DNA of 64,000 bases, taken from Botryosphaeria dothidea (taxonomy: Eukaryota > Ascomycota > Dothideomycetes > Botryosphaeriales > Botryosphaeriaceae). Position 1 is the stretch's first letter. Each line of letters starts with the position of its first letter. The stretch covers positions 4,092,001 to 4,156,000 of the forward strand of contig WWBZ02000016.1 of the NCBI GenBank assembly GCA_011503125.2, in the 5' to 3' direction. The notes under the pieces were generated by a model that was given only the letters and a program-made list of their open reading frames with translations, had not been told where the DNA came from and did no database searches. Positions 1 through 12,961 of the stretch are shown piece after piece. The translations under genes were made by a program, and so were the position numbers.

Positions 1-1928
1 TCGGCGATCTGTATATCTGAGTCACGACGGTGCGAAAATGAGAAAGAAACAAAATTGCATACCTTCATATCTTGCAGCACTTCGTGAAGTGTTAGGCTCT
101 CAAAACGGCGAAGGCATATAAATCTGTCGATTTGGCGCAAGAATATATGCTTATTATGTGTCTGTGTCTCGCCTTCGCCCCAAAGATCATTGGGTATAAC
201 CTTGTTCATGACGGCACGACAGAAAGCTGAGACTTGGTGGTTTGGAGTTGCGAGATCGGTGAAGCACATTTGATCGATCTTGGTTGGTCTAGTTAAACCG
301 CTCTTCTGAGTGTTCGATGCTTTTCCATTGGTGGTATGATGCTCCTGAAACCCGTTCGTTTTCTCAATTCTCTGATTGATGGATAGTTCTTGATGCTGAA
401 TTCCACCTTGGTGTGCTTGGACGTCATCATTATCATTGGATAACGCAATGGGACAGTAGTAGCGAAGCCATTCCACGTAAGAGCAACGGCGGTGCAAAAT
501 ACGCAGACGGCGGACCAGGTCGACTGCATGGCCTCTCAGCCTTTTAGGTATCACGTCTTTGAATATGCAGGAGCTGGAGCTGCTCTGTCTTGTCTTAGAC
601 ATCTTACGCGATCTGTCACGCGTAATCTCTTGCTCACGCAAGGTATAATCTTTGAATGGCTGAGACGTGTCCCGGTAATTTGCTTTGCAGGTGAATACAT
701 TGTGCAGACCGAATTGCCGCGGAAAAATATATTTCAAGATGTGGACCGTCTGCTTCAGAGACGTGTGATCGGAGAGCCGGTTGAGGACATCTGGATAGAT
801 TAGTCTGAATCATTGCAGAGGAATCAGGGCGCATTACGGATATGACGGAGACCCAAACACACTTCGCCTTTTGCATTAAGGGCAGCCCTGGCGTAAAGCA
901 TGCGGCTTCTGACAAAAGTGATTGCCGTAAGGCTGTCCGAATCCTTGTTCCCAGGCTTTTTAGGTCCCGCAGCAGGGATAGAAACTTCTTTCTCCGCAGA
1001 TTTATTCTGCAGTCCCTCGTGCGGCAAGACGGGTTCAAGGTCCGCCAGCAGTTTTCCTGTCCGCGTCTCAGATAGATCGACTACGCTCGCCCGAGAAACT
1101 TACCACTCAGCTGATAGCAAGTGCTACTCGGACCGTCTAGAGAGGCAAAAACCCCACAGTTCATCAGTAGTTCTATCATGATTCGGTCGCCGCCATGGCC
1201 CAGGGCGGCTAGCAGCGCGGACCACAATGGACCCTTGACATTTTCAACATAACTGTTGGGATAGCGGCTCACGATGCGAAAGACGCTGGAGCGTGCTTCA
1301 GGCTGGCCGGCGCCGCGTTCCGGGCATGATGCTCGCTCATAGCCGTGACATAGGAGGTGAGGCGGCCGATGCTGGCCGGGATGCTTCCTGAACACTGATC
1401 GGATGACAAAGTCGACGATCTGGCAAGACAGCGGACTCAGCGCGCGTGATCAAAAAGCTGCGCTGCAGGTACAGCGGCGGTTGGGCTCATTGATTTCCAG
1501 ATTCGCGGGACTGGCTGCAGGGGAGCATTCCTCGCGTGGGACGGACCTACCTCCGACTGTAGCTCCGAGCAGATGTCGCTGGCGCTGCTGGTGGAAGGAA
1601 GCTGTTGGGAGAATATCTCGAGGTCAGACTCCAGATCGGCGAACTCGGCCGGGGCCGTGTGCTGAGCGGTGCCGACCCAGGTGGCATCCAGGAGACGGCG
1701 CAGATCATCACCAGCACCAGGGGCGGCGGTGGGTTCGCGCACCAGGCCGAGCTGTGCGATGCGGCGCCGCTTGCGGGTCGAGGCGCGGGCCAGCCGCGAC
1801 AGCAGGAATTGGCGGAGGGGCAGCACCTGCGGGTAGAAGCGTTGCAGCACGGGGTGTGCGACGGTGGGCTCGGGCGGCGAGCTCGGGGCGCGCGCGTCGT
1901 GGTCGCTCGGCCTGCGCTTCCTCTTCAT
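1..1928 (-). CDS. TERT: Telomerase reverse transcriptase, N-terminal half (partial)
   Basis: Catalytic protein subunit of telomerase, which extends chromosome ends in the nucleus. The start is the ATG at 1928; exons are 1928-1551, 1419-1104, 1056-838, 790-63 and 8-1, and the gene continues beyond the window. Each junction keeps the frame and has GT..AG ends (GTAGGT, GTAAGT, GTAATG, GTATGC donors). The 549 codons seen hold TERT RNA-binding-domain signatures: a GQ-like region with PNSYVENVKG and GGDRIMIELLMNCGVF, then YARAALNAKGEV, the spliced GLRHIHVLNR, RQFGLHNVF, PKRLRGHAVDLVR, RCSYVEWLRYYCP, VSAFCRAVMNKVIPNDLWG and DRFICLRRFESLTLHEVL. The T motif and reverse-transcriptase motifs must lie outside. 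The first 20 residues are basic (MKRKRR), as in other fungal TERTs. Family identity is strong; only the first splice pair (1550-1420, 131 nt) is longer than the other introns. Confidence 0.93.
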
Positions 1929-2825
1929 CGTCGGCGTGTTGTTTTGGTCTGGAAAAAGAAGCGCTCTGAGCTGGGCTACTGCGGCACTAGCGCGGGAAAA
2001 GGGCCAGGGCGTTTGCTTGATGGGCGTTAGGACCACAAGGGGGTGCGGGAGCAGGGGAGCCAGGGAGGCGCTCTGCCTGCGACGTGGTGATCCTGCGTAA
2101 GGCCTGCGCAGCGCGCGCCGCGGCCCGGCTCTGCTGGAATTGTCGGGCTGATATTGGATTGCTGGACCCTTTGCGCCGTTGGCGAGGCACAAGCACGAAG
2201 GTTGCGGCGTCGACGTAGCCCTGCCTTGCATATTGATGGCTCTGGCCGTTTGCTAATCTTACCAGCCCAGCGCCGCGTGCTGATTGGCCTCCCGTGCCCG
2301 TGGTGTGCATCTCCCGCCGGCCAGCGCGCTGCCTCTCCGCCGCCTTGCCGTCCGGGATCCCGCCTTGACCTCACTCACTCTTCACCGTGCGACCACGACG
2401 TCCACCACGTCCCGCGGCGCTGAACCCTAAGCCGCTCCCCAAACCCCCAAGCCCCAGCGCGCGCCTCCGCTCCTCCTGCCCGCCTGGAAACACTCCGAAG
2501 TCCCCGCCGACGCTTGCTGCGCCTTCTCTCCGCCCGCCCTGGTCGTGAAACAACGCATCCTCCTGCCGCGCTGCTGATTCGCTGCGCGCCGGGCCCGGTA
2601 CCCCAAGCTCCAGCATCATTTGCTCGCGCGACGACACGACTACCAAGTCCCGCCGCTCGCTTCACCACACCACGTTGTTTCGCCCTCTTCATTGGCGATC
2701 GCCGCCCGCTCTCCGACGACTCACCAACCTCGTTCCGCCCATTGCTGCGCGCCTGCCGTCCCTCCCTAGCCACCACCCTGGAGCCCCCGGCGTCTGGCGT
2801 GGCTCGGCCCAGGAGACTATGAACG
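1929..2825. promoter_or_regulatory. Divergent TERT / Rho-GEF intergenic region
   Basis: 897 bases between two divergent starts, so it must hold both promoters. It is pyrimidine-rich on the plus strand close to the GEF start (2400-2800), as is common in fungal leaders. I see no convincing TATA box and no further gene; the frames open here are not conserved-looking. Confidence 0.4.
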
Positions 2826-5800
2826 ATGCAGCCAGAGGACATCGACTCGTGGAGCTCCAGCGCTCACTCGGGCTTCTATGAACAGCACCGCCACGCCGCA
2901 TACCACCCGAACGGATCCCTACCGCCCGACGCCCCGTTCGACGCGCCGGACGGCGATGAGCCAGACAACTTCTATCGTCAGGGTCCCATCCTCCCTCCTT
3001 CCTCTCCCCCACAGCCCAACATCGTCGTCAACGGTGCGATGGCGACGGTCTCCAACCGTCCAGACCCTCCACACCGCGTGCCCGGCGCCAAGTCGCCCCC
3101 GCCGGCCCTGAAGTCTGCCCGCCAGAACCTGCGATCTGTGTCGAGCCCGGCCTCGTCGCTGCCGGTTTCCAATGGTTCGAGACCTGGAGGCACCGTCTCC
3201 TCCAATTCCTACCGTCCGCCTGTCAGGAACATCGTCAGCAAGTTCAACCAGTCCGCTGGCTCGCCTGAGGCGCCTAGCGCCACGAAGCTTCGAAAGCCTG
3301 TCCCGACCTCCAGGTCCAATTCTCGCTATGCCAGTTCGCCAGCTTCCAGCACCACGAGCATCGAGCCCGTGCGCGAGGCCGACACCGCTCAGTCTCACAC
3401 CGAACAACAGAGGGGGAGTAATGGACTCAACGGCGCGGCTGGTTCCCGCAATGTCCTGAGGCGTGCCGGTAATCCGCCGCAGACGCCCGAACATGGCCGT
3501 CGCCATGCCAAATTATCAGTAAGCTCTTCAAGTTCGAATCAAGGTGGTTCGGGCCGGCCGCTTCTGTTCGGTGAGCTGCCGAGCAATGCGCTCGGCCCAG
3601 AATTACTCGGCTACGGTATTCCGGAGACTGCGCGTCATCGTAGCGGCTCGCTCGATGGCAATGCGCGACGACCCACCGCCCTGTTCTCGCATGGGCGGAG
3701 CCAAACGACGCCCGACGTCCCATTGCTTGCAAAGCCGGGTCGTAATCGCTCCGCGTCAGCTTTGGGGCATAGGAAATCTCGGAGTGACCTCAGTGGTCTA
3801 CCTCGCTCGACTGCGAACGAGGTGCAATTTCACGCGAACAGCATTGACGAATACTTTTCCCAGATTCAAGCTTCTGCTCGTGGCGCCCATTCCAAGATAC
3901 CCCTTCCGTCCTCGCGTCGCCCCTCCACCACATCCGAGTCCGCATCCTCCATCCAGTCGTCACGAGCGAGCTCCGCGCTCAGTGAGCGCAGATATCACAC
4001 CAAGGCACAATCTGCCGACAAGCCCAAAAAGAAGAACAAGACTGGCAAGGATACCACGCCACGCGCACGACCGGTTACACCAAGCTCGACGCGCAGATAC
4101 GCCACAACCCCTGGGAAGCGGTCAGGCGAAAGTCCAAAGGTTTCGGTGCATGTCAACGTTCCACCACCGACCACGTCACCTGTTCTTCGGAGCTCTCGTC
4201 CACGACAGCCTGTGTCGGCAGCTTCCACTGCCGCTTCCAGAGCCAAGATGGCCGAGCGTTTAAGGAACCCACCGCCCACGAGCGTCGCGGACAACACAAC
4301 TTCAAGACTGCCTCTCCAGAAGCCGAAGCCCCGGCACAATCTCGGTCTCGCAGGGCCAACTCTTGCTGATAGGAAGGCTCTGATTGAGAAATCCATGCGA
4401 GCGCAAGGGATCTCAGCAACGCGTAATGCATCACGAGCGAGAACCAAGCCTGGATCGCGGACACAAAGTCCGTCGTCTGACGCACGAGACAAGCAGAATG
4501 AGCCGAAACACAGTATCGATGGTATCATTGCCGGAGAAAAGAGCCGGAAATCCTCGTCGCATGTTCAGAAGCTATCTCTGGATCTTAAAGATCTTCAACA
4601 CCCCGCAGAACAGACACCCAAGGCAAGCGAAGATGACGAGTCACCGGTGTTAGGGACTCTCTCTCCTTCGTTCGCGCCACAAAGTCAGCTCGATGCCACT
4701 CCGAAGCCCGAGTCCCAACGCGTTTTTATTCAAGACGGCCCAGGGACCGATCGACAGGAGAACCACCAGGCTGTCGATGGTGTAGCTTCAACGGACAGAA
4801 ACATTCTTGATCAAGTGCTGCAGATGCGCGAAAGTGTTTGCTCAAGTGCGTCCCAAACAGACAATACCGAAAGCGAGAAGGAGGACTCAGGCTCCATTAA
4901 CATCATGCTCCGCGCAACGCCATCTTTAGAGCAGTCCCAGCAAGTGTGGTCTAATCAAAGTCAAGGCTCACAGGATCAGAGCACCCGCTGGAGCGCAACC
5001 TCGTATGAGGCTTCCGTTGAAGGAATCCAGTTTGTTGACGATGGTAACGACAGATGCGAACCATACACTTATGATTCCTTCTCCTCAGTTGCCCCAGAGG
5101 ACTCAATCAGTATGGCAAGGTCAAGCCAACACCATGATCCTCGTGCTGCAGACTGGACCCCTCAAATCCACCGTCTGCCGTCGACTGGACTTTTTGCGCG
5201 CGAGCAAACCGATGGATCCAGCACAATTTTGAAGATTTTGGACTTCTACCGGACCTCGCAGCCGGTTACTCCAGAGATCGCGCACGGGTTCCAGCAGCAG
5301 ATCAAGTCCGTGTCTCCATTTCTTCACTATGACGAATGGGCATCAAGAGAAAAGACGGAGCAATTTCTTGCGAGCCTCGTCAAAGATAGTGCAAATATCA
5401 CTTCAGTATCGCCTGAAGATACCCCTAAGCAGCCATCAAGGACATATGTTGCCGATGACTTCCTTGACGACTACGAGAGACGATTAGCACCGGAAGGTGA
5501 TCTCGGTGGGACGGCGATCATATATGGGTCGACTGAGTTGTACGGAAAGCCATCTCGGCCCGCAAGTATAAAGGACTCCGAAATAGAGGATCGACCCGCT
5601 CCGCCACCGAAAGACTGGAGGTACTCACCGAGTCAGGCGGCGCAGCACACCCCACCGGCACAGATGGGCCCTACCACGCCTCTTGACACGGTGTCGAGGC
5701 TGACTAGCCCCTTCCAGCCCAACCTGCCAGAGATCCATGGCACGTCTGAAGGACTTGGCCTGAACATCCAAAGCCAGTCGACAACTGATGTCACGTCAGT

Positions 5801-8457
5801 GAAAGAAACTGTTCCTCCAGTTCCCAGCAGTCAAGCCGATACTACTGCAGGTGCGCCGTCCACTCCTCCATCACCGGGTACCTTCAGAAAACCTTCTCAA
5901 AATCCGATGTTGCCTGAAAATGCCGAAGCTGAGGCGACGAGGGCAAGCTCCATAGCAGAAGACCGGGATGTCTCTATGCAACAGCCTGCATCAAGTGCTG
6001 CTAGTCACAAGTCAATGGAATCGGTGAATGAGAAGCCGGCCCAGGTCCAGCAAGATCCAGAGGAAACCAAGAGACTTTCGCAACGGAGATACCAAATCAA
6101 GGAGCTGCTCGAAACCGAACTCCACTACTTCCAAGACATGAAGGTTGTCGAAGACATCTACAAGGGCACTTCATATGCCATCCACGAAGTCAGTGATGAT
6201 GATCGGAAAGTTCTCTTCGGGAACACAGCGGAAATCGTTGCATTTTCGCTGAATTTTCTGGATGCCCTCAGACCTGCTGCGGAGCCCATATTCAAATTAA
6301 ACCAGGGCGGTCGTTGGCACAAACGCAACAGCATATCGACTACTGGTGATCAGGCCGAAACTACAGGGCCGCTAGATGATCGCTTAGACCGAAAAACGAC
6401 TATCGGAGGGGCATTCCTGGATCATTTGAACGAGATGGAACGAGTATACTGTGCATATGTACAGAACCACAGCGCTGCAAATAACCGGCTCCAGGACATT
6501 CAGAAGAACAAGCAGGTTCAGATATGGCTGAACGAATGCCATAACTATGCAGGCGACATCACAACGGCATGGGATCTGGACTCGTTGATCATCAAGCCTA
6601 CGCAGCGTTTCCTCAAATACACGCTTCTACTTGATGGTATCATCAAAATGACGCCCGAAGATCACCCAGATTATACTAGTCTGAAGATCGCCGTGGAAGG
6701 CATGAGGGGAATCAGCACGAGGATTAACGAGACCAAAGGCCGGAAGGAGATTGTGGAGAAGATTGTCACACGAAAGCGGGAGAAGTCAGATGCCGGCATT
6801 GGCGCTGCAGTGCAGAAGGCTTTCGGCCGACGAGCAGAGAAGGTGAAGCAGCAAGTCGGCCTCTCTGAAACCGTCGATGACCCCGAGTATGATGCAATCT
6901 CCCAAAAGTTCGGCGGACACTTCTTCCAGTTGCAGATCGTCATGCGAGACGTCGAGAAGTATCTCGAGGATGTGGACAAGATGATCAACCAGAATAATGC
7001 CCTCGCAACTGAGTTGGAAAGCTGGCTCGACGTCAGCCTCCCCGAGCATCCCGAGATTGAGAGCAAATGGCGCCAATACACGGTCATCATAAGAGAAATA
7101 ACCGCCTACGCACTAGGCTCCCACGTAAGTATCCAGTCCTCTTATCCTCTCCCTACAGCGAGATGTTGATAACTTTACAGAAGGATGAAGTTCGCAAGAA
7201 TGTCATCAAGCCCATATCGGTCCTCTGGGAGCTCCACGGAAAGCCCCAGAAACTCATGCAAAAGAGAAAGAAGCGGCTGCCAGATTACGCAAAGTACAAG
7301 CTGCTCAAAGAGAGTGGCGGCAAAGTCGATAGCAAGCTGAAGGAAATTGGCGACGAGTTCATCGCCATCAACGGGGCTTTGAAGGACGATTTACCAAAGC
7401 TCTACGCGAAGACTAAGGCTTTGATTGAGGCTTGCCAGAGAAATTTGATCGACTCTCAGAGGAGATGGTACCAGGTCCTGAGCCTCAATCTCGAGAAAGC
7501 ATTGGGGCAAGGAGAACAGATCGATCCTAAGCTTCTTGAGATGCCGGCTATCAGCAGCGCATTCGATGCGGATTACGTCCGAGCCAAGGAAGAGCTTGAA
7601 CGCATCGAAAGCGTGATCCGCGGTGTTAAGGAGGCCGCGGCCTTCTCCCCAGCCACGACCTTTATGACCGATGACTACTCCTTGAAGCGCCCATCAACAT
7701 TTGCCAGTTCAAAGCGCACTCAATCGATCAACAGTGATCAATCCATTATAATCACCTCGCCGACTCCTGGTTCACAGCGCCAGAGCGGTAACTACTCCTC
7801 GGTGGAACCTGGTAATACTCCGCTCATCATGGATCCTCCTCAAATGTCACCAACAATGCCATCTCCGACGGCTCCAGGAAGAGTGCGCGCCGGCTCAACG
7901 ATGTCAAGTCGCGGTCCTTCAACTCCCCACTCGCTCTCGGCCCAACCGCCCGGCGCTGGTTATTTCCCTCAACGACCAGCCACATCTGCCGGTCGTACTC
8001 CGGACCCGTCTTCTTCGCAGACGCGCATCAGCTTGGATGCGCCGGATCAGGGTCGTTCCTCCGGGCAATCAGCGTTCTCATCTCAAACTCAACACACGCG
8101 GTCTTCATCCATCTTCTCGTCCGCGATGCCGATGTCAGATTCGCCAACGGAAACCAGAGACGAGGCTCTCGATCAGGAAGTGAGTGAGGAGAAAGTATTG
8201 TTTTTGGCCGCCAGTTTGTTTGAGTTCAACATCGCGCATGACCGACGCGAGGCCGGGTTTCCGTACCTAGTCTATGTTCCAGGAGAGGTGAGATACTCTA
8301 CACAGTTTTTCAGTTGTGACATTGCTGATTTTTTACCAAGGTCTTTGATGTACTTGGTATGAGAGGCGAGCTATGGCTTGCCAGGAACCAAGATGACCCT
8401 TCCGGCACTATAGGCTGGATTTGGGAGAAGCATTTCGCACGCATCTTCTCTGACTGA
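2826..8457 (+). CDS. DH-BAR Rho guanine nucleotide exchange factor (Tuba/DNMBP-like)
   Basis: Predicted activator of a Rho/Cdc42-type GTPase acting at membranes. Exons 2826-7124, 7181-8287 and 8341-8457 give 1840 residues; donors GTAAGT and GTGAGA, both introns phase 0. Residues 1 to about 1070 are disordered, rich in Ser, Pro and Arg. A DH domain follows at roughly 1080-1300 (RRYQIKELLETELHYFQDM, then IIKPTQRFLKYTLLLDGI, the conserved helix of DH domains), and a BAR-like helical region at about 1325-1600 (DVEKYLEDVDKMI; PISVLWELHGKPQKLMQKR). A Ser/Pro linker leads to a short C-terminal domain (VLFLAASLFEFN ... GELWLARNQDD, GTIGWIWEKHFARI) that looks like a C-terminal SH3. DH+BAR+SH3 is the Tuba arrangement; no PH domain is visible. 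The third exon adds 38 residues and completes the SH3-like end. The family call is firm, the GTPase partner unknown. Confidence 0.88.
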
Positions 8458-9404
8458 GGAGCACCATGACGTTCCCTTTACGCCAATCACATGCATTCCA
8501 GCGACGAATTTTCTTTTGTCGAAAGAGACAGTTGATGACCGCTCATGTTTGTCGGTAGCACGGAGTTACAGAGAATCCAGTGGGCGGGTCTTCCCACGAA
8601 AGTTTCAGAGCCAAGTTAGGGTTAGGTCTAGGGAGCAGTTGGCGTTCTTCATCTTTGAGCGGTGTAGTATAAAAAGCTCGTCTGGTCTTGTTTGCGAATT
8701 TCTTTTGAGTTTCTAGAGCCAGCATTTGGGCTCCTCGGCGGAGATTCGTTTACCATTTTCGTTTTGTCTTGCGATTCCCCTACGCCGATCAATCACAGCG
8801 AGTGCTCAGTTCCTTTTGCCCTGCTTCTAGCATATTATCTGGCGGCTATCATTGTGACGGGTAGCGTGGCCGACCTTGATTGAGTTTTCCATTCTTGTGG
8901 GCTTAATTTTGTTGTTCTTTCTCTGGTGAGGGCGACGAGACCCAGGCTTGGAGGCAGCGCTTGGTGGTCAAGGACGTTTTCGACTCTTCTTTGCCTAATT
9001 TTCTCTCATCGAGTTTTGTATTAAAGTCATTTGGATGGCCAAATCTTGCTTCGCTTGGGAAGCAACGTCCAATAGGTACCTCAAACGCGTTCACCAGTGA
9101 AAAGCTTTATGTGAATGTGCCTATGCTGTAGCCCGCATGCTTGAAAGAGGCGTGAAGGCTTTTAGGCACGTGAGCAAGCGTGTTGTCTGGAATATTGGCA
9201 ATCGTTTGTTAGGTGGTCTCGCATATGGGTGGTAGGCCATGACGTTTGTAAAGTTGGTCTACTCAGCACGCCGTACAGGCAGCAGGACCCACTACACTTC
9301 AAACCCCCCACACTTCATCTCTTCTCTCAGACCTCGGGCTTTCACCACACAACCCTCCCTGAGCAGCAGCACTACCAGGCCGTGAACACTTGCGAGTCAG
9401 AATC
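8458..9404 (+). other. Intergenic region between Rho-GEF and BET2
   Basis: 947 bases with no supported gene. It should hold the 3' UTR of the GEF and the promoter/leader of BET2; the leader near 9290-9380 is C/A-rich. No repeat or RNA gene recognised. Confidence 0.4.
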
Positions 9405-10641
9405 ATGTCCCTTGTTTCCGGGCCTGGGAGGGGCGGTACGAAAGGCGAACAGCTTCCGGAAGAGCTTCAGTTGCATGTCGACAAGCATGTCAAATACATT
9501 CAAAGCCTCGACACTGTGCGTGTCTGTGGGCGGATCTACGCAGCCGACAGCTGTAACTAACATTCTATTCTCAGCGCAAAGATGAACTTGAGTACTGGCT
9601 AACAGAGCACCTACGATTGAACGGGCTATACTGGGGCCTCACCGCGTTGCACCTACTCGGCCAGCCAGACGCGCTGCCCCGGCAGGAGGTGCTTGACTTC
9701 GTCCTCGCCTGCCTGCAAGATGATGGAGGCTTCGGAGCGGCCCCCGGACATGACGCGCATATGCTTTACACCGTCAGCGCGGTCCAGATCCTGGCGACAT
9801 TAGATGGGTTTGGGGAGCTGGAGCAGCGCGTCCCCGGAGGCCGGGACAAGATAGGTCGCTGTATGCAACTCTCGAACCCCATGGGCTTCTTTGGAGCTTT
9901 CTTCTGACATGTTCGCAGGGATAGCCGGACTTCAGCGTGAAAACGGAACCTTCGCTGGTGATCGATGGGGCGAGACCGACACTCGCTTCCTGTACGGCGC
10001 CTTCAATGCTCTCTCCCTCCTCCACCTTATGCACCTCGTCGATGTCGAGAAGGCGGTTCAACATATACAGGCATGCGCAAACTTTGATGGTGGGTTTGGC
10101 ACGTCTCCCGGGGCAGAGTCGCACTCGGGCCAGGTGTTTACTTGCGTCGGAGCGCTGACAATAGCGGGACGGTTGGATCTCGTGGATCGTGACAAGCTGG
10201 GCGGTTGGCTCAGCGAGAGGCAGCTGCCAAATGGCGGGTTGAACGGTAGGCCCGAGAAGAAGGAAGATGTGTGCTACAGCTGGTGGGTCATGAGTGCCAT
10301 GGCGATGATTGACAGGCTGCATTGGATCGACGACAACAAGCTAGCTGCCTTCATTCTGAAGTGCCAGGTAAGAGCCAAGTTGCGATGCTATCAAGCAGGA
10401 TTCTGACGCCTACAGGATTCCGAATTGGGTGGCTTTGCAGACCGACCGGGCGACATGGTGGACGTCTTTCACACCGTTTTTGGCCTCGCGGGGCTCAGCC
10501 TGGTCAAGTATCCGGGTCTGCAGGAGGTCGACCCTGTGTAGTAAGTCTATTGGTCAGCGAAATGAAGCACATCCACACGGCTAACCCTGTCTCTCCAGCT
10601 GCATGCCCAAGAGCGTGACGGAACGCGTCCTCAAGAGGTAG
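9405..10641 (+). CDS. BET2: Rab geranylgeranyltransferase (GGTase II) beta subunit
   Basis: Catalytic beta subunit that, with the alpha subunit and Rab escort protein, attaches geranylgeranyl groups to C-terminal cysteines of Rab GTPases in the cytosol. Exons 9405-9515, 9575-9860, 9919-10367, 10416-10540 and 10599-10641 give 337 residues, the usual Bet2 length. The prenyltransferase repeats are visible ([107 protein letters not shown]). The zinc ligands expected for the family fit D249, C251 and H301. At the end of exon 2 two donors compete: GTATGC at 9861 (chosen, gives GRWIAGLQ) or GTCGCT at 9855 (gives KIGIAGLQ). The gene stands alone between unrelated genes. Confidence 0.93.
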
Positions 10642-11267
10642 ACGGAGGAAGGGCGTTCTGGCTGTGGTGGATGCAGATAGCGTGCTGTGACGGGACGCTG
10701 CTCGCGCGTCTTCATGGCAGCCGCTTGCAATCTAATAACCCACATTTCTTGCTCATGAGACGTGGGATACAAGGCAAGCGCAGAGAAACTGCTGCGGGCC
10801 TCAGCACTCGCCCTCGCGGACGTACCACAAGGGCAAGGCCAACAAGCTCCAGCTACATGCTCCCATTGGCGGCGCGCAGAAGGTAGAGAGTTCCTTCCGT
10901 AGGTAGCAATAGCAATCCGATTGATTCCCGGCTGGCTCTAGCTCCATTCGCAGCTCCATAATCAGGCCTGGCTGGTCCAAGAGCGTCGCAGCTGACGTGA
11001 CGCCGACGCCGTGCAGCCGACGCCGACGATAAAGCTCGCCCGCGCTGGTGCAGCTGCTCCTTCCCTTCACCCAACCGCAGAAGCTGCAACCCCGGACGGA
11101 TGACAGCTTCTGCGATTCAAAGTCTTCCCTCTCATCTCTTCTTGCTTGCCCTCTTCACCAACTTCAGCCGCTCCTTTCTCTGCCAGCCGGTGGCCATCCA
11201 TCGTGATTGTACTGTCCTTGATTCCATACCACTTGATCCGTTGCTTCCTCGCACCACCCTGCCTGTC
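10642..11267 (+). other. Intergenic region upstream of the C2H2 gene
   Basis: 626 bases, probably the BET2 3' UTR and the promoter and leader of the next gene. A frame is open from 11100 into the C2H2 gene, but the conserved-looking part starts at 11268. Nothing else recognised. Confidence 0.35.
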
Positions 11268-12961
11268 ATGGCGTCCTTCACGTCCAACATTCCTCTCCAC
11301 TGCAGCATTTGCCCCAAGGGCCCTACGTTTTCCGACGTCTCTCACCTCCTCACCCACATCGCCAGCAAAGGTCACCTCTCGCACTACTACAAGGTGCAAA
11401 TCAGGTCGGCAAGCGAGGAAGATGCTCGCCAACAGCTCGACGCCTACAACACGTGGTACACAGAATGGGGCATTGAGCATCTCATGTCCGACCGCATGAA
11501 CCTGAAGGACAAACGCCGGACGAGAACGAGGTCTGCGAGTGAGTTTTCACCGTCAATGCTATTGTCCTATTGTGCACTTCGCTAAGTATTGTGAAAGACG
11601 CTCGGCGGCAGGCTGAAAACGCTCCTCAAGATGCACTTCGCCGGAGGGTCATGTCGGCCAACACGCTCGATCCTCGCCTTGCTGAACACATCGTCAAGAA
11701 CGAGCCTACTCCCTCGCCTTCGCCTCGATTCCTCGCCCGACCCTACCCTTCGTTTCCCATCGGCTCACAACAAAACGTCTGGCCGAGCCCGCACAGCACG
11801 CTTAGCAATCCCGGTCTGATTGACGGCTCCGACGTGTTCACCGAGAAATCCGAATCCTACTCTCGCGCGGCCACGCCCCTCATGACTCGTCCTACGGCTA
11901 CAGATAAGGACAAAGACGTCGAGGACGTCGTCGATGCCACTATTGTCAGTGAAGCCTCTAAGCTGAAGGGCGTGTACTGGCCTGGCATGGACATCTTCGA
12001 CTCGGCCACTCCGGAGATGAAGAGGAAAAGGAACCAAAAGAAGGACGTCTCCGTCGTCGAACAGCTTGAGCTGAACAGCCGTGAGGTTGAGGCAATGGAA
12101 CACATCTGGACCCCGTGTGGTACTTTACATAAGGAGAGACCCATCTCGGGCTCTATCACGGACAGCTCGCCTGTCAAGCTCGACGCTTCTCCTACCAGGG
12201 ACTTCCGCGATCGTCCTCCACTCCTCGAACTTCCTCCGAACATCCGTAGCTCGTCACGTCAGCAGCGCAATCGCCGTCGTTCTCCGAGAAAGCGCAACGA
12301 CAATGATCTGATCTTGGAAGACGAGCTTGATTTGCAGCGCGCTTTGCACCAGACGCGTGTTGAACCGGAACGCAAAATGGCACCCACCCGCAAGCGCAAG
12401 CGTGCTTTCGAGGTCCTCAGGGATGGAGAAGATGAAACCTTTGGTCGTCCGATGAGTATGAGCACTCTCACGTCTGAATTCCACCCTCGGCCTTCGCAGA
12501 AGCGCTCGCGCTCGCAGGCACAGTTGACCCCCCAACAGCCTCCGCAGCCCCTAGGCCAGCATCAACAACAGCTGGACCAGCATCAGCATCACACTAGCCA
12601 GGCTTTCCCGCAGCAGGATTTTCTGCACGGATTTGATCTTCAGCAGACTATGAACCCGTTCCAATCGACTTTCGATACCTTTGGTTTAAATCTCAGCTAT
12701 CACCCGACCACCTCTTACTTCGACAACAACCTTCAGTACTCTGCTCACCCGTTCCAGCCGTTCCAGCCGTTCCAGCACCAGGCAGACTTGAGCGGCATTC
12801 TCGGTGGTGGTATCACGACGAACAACTCATGGCTCGGCAACAACGCAACTGGGCTGCTCAACAGCAATACCGCGTTCGACGTAGAGGGAGCGGACTTGAA
12901 AGCCCAACTGGATGAAGACGACGAGCGCACCGTTACAGCTCCGACCAGCCCCAGCGATTGA
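11268..12961 (+). CDS. C2H2 zinc-finger protein, nuclear (uncharacterised)
   Basis: Two exons, 11268-11538 and 11598-12961 (donor GTGAGT, phase 1), give 544 residues. The start at 11268 was preferred over an in-frame ATG at 11100 because the product then begins right before the finger. Residues 9-35 hold one C2H2 finger (CSIC ... SHLLTHIASKGHLSHY). The rest is low complexity: a Ser/Pro stretch, a conserved-looking block (LKGVYWPGMDIFDSATPEMK, residues about 205-225), an acidic/basic segment with nuclear-localisation-like runs (RKRKRAF), then Gln/His-rich and Phe-rich stretches (QPPQPLGQHQQQ; HPFQPFQPFQPFQ). A role as DNA- or RNA-binding nuclear factor is inference from the finger and basic runs; I do not recognise a named orthologue. 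Confidence 0.75.
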
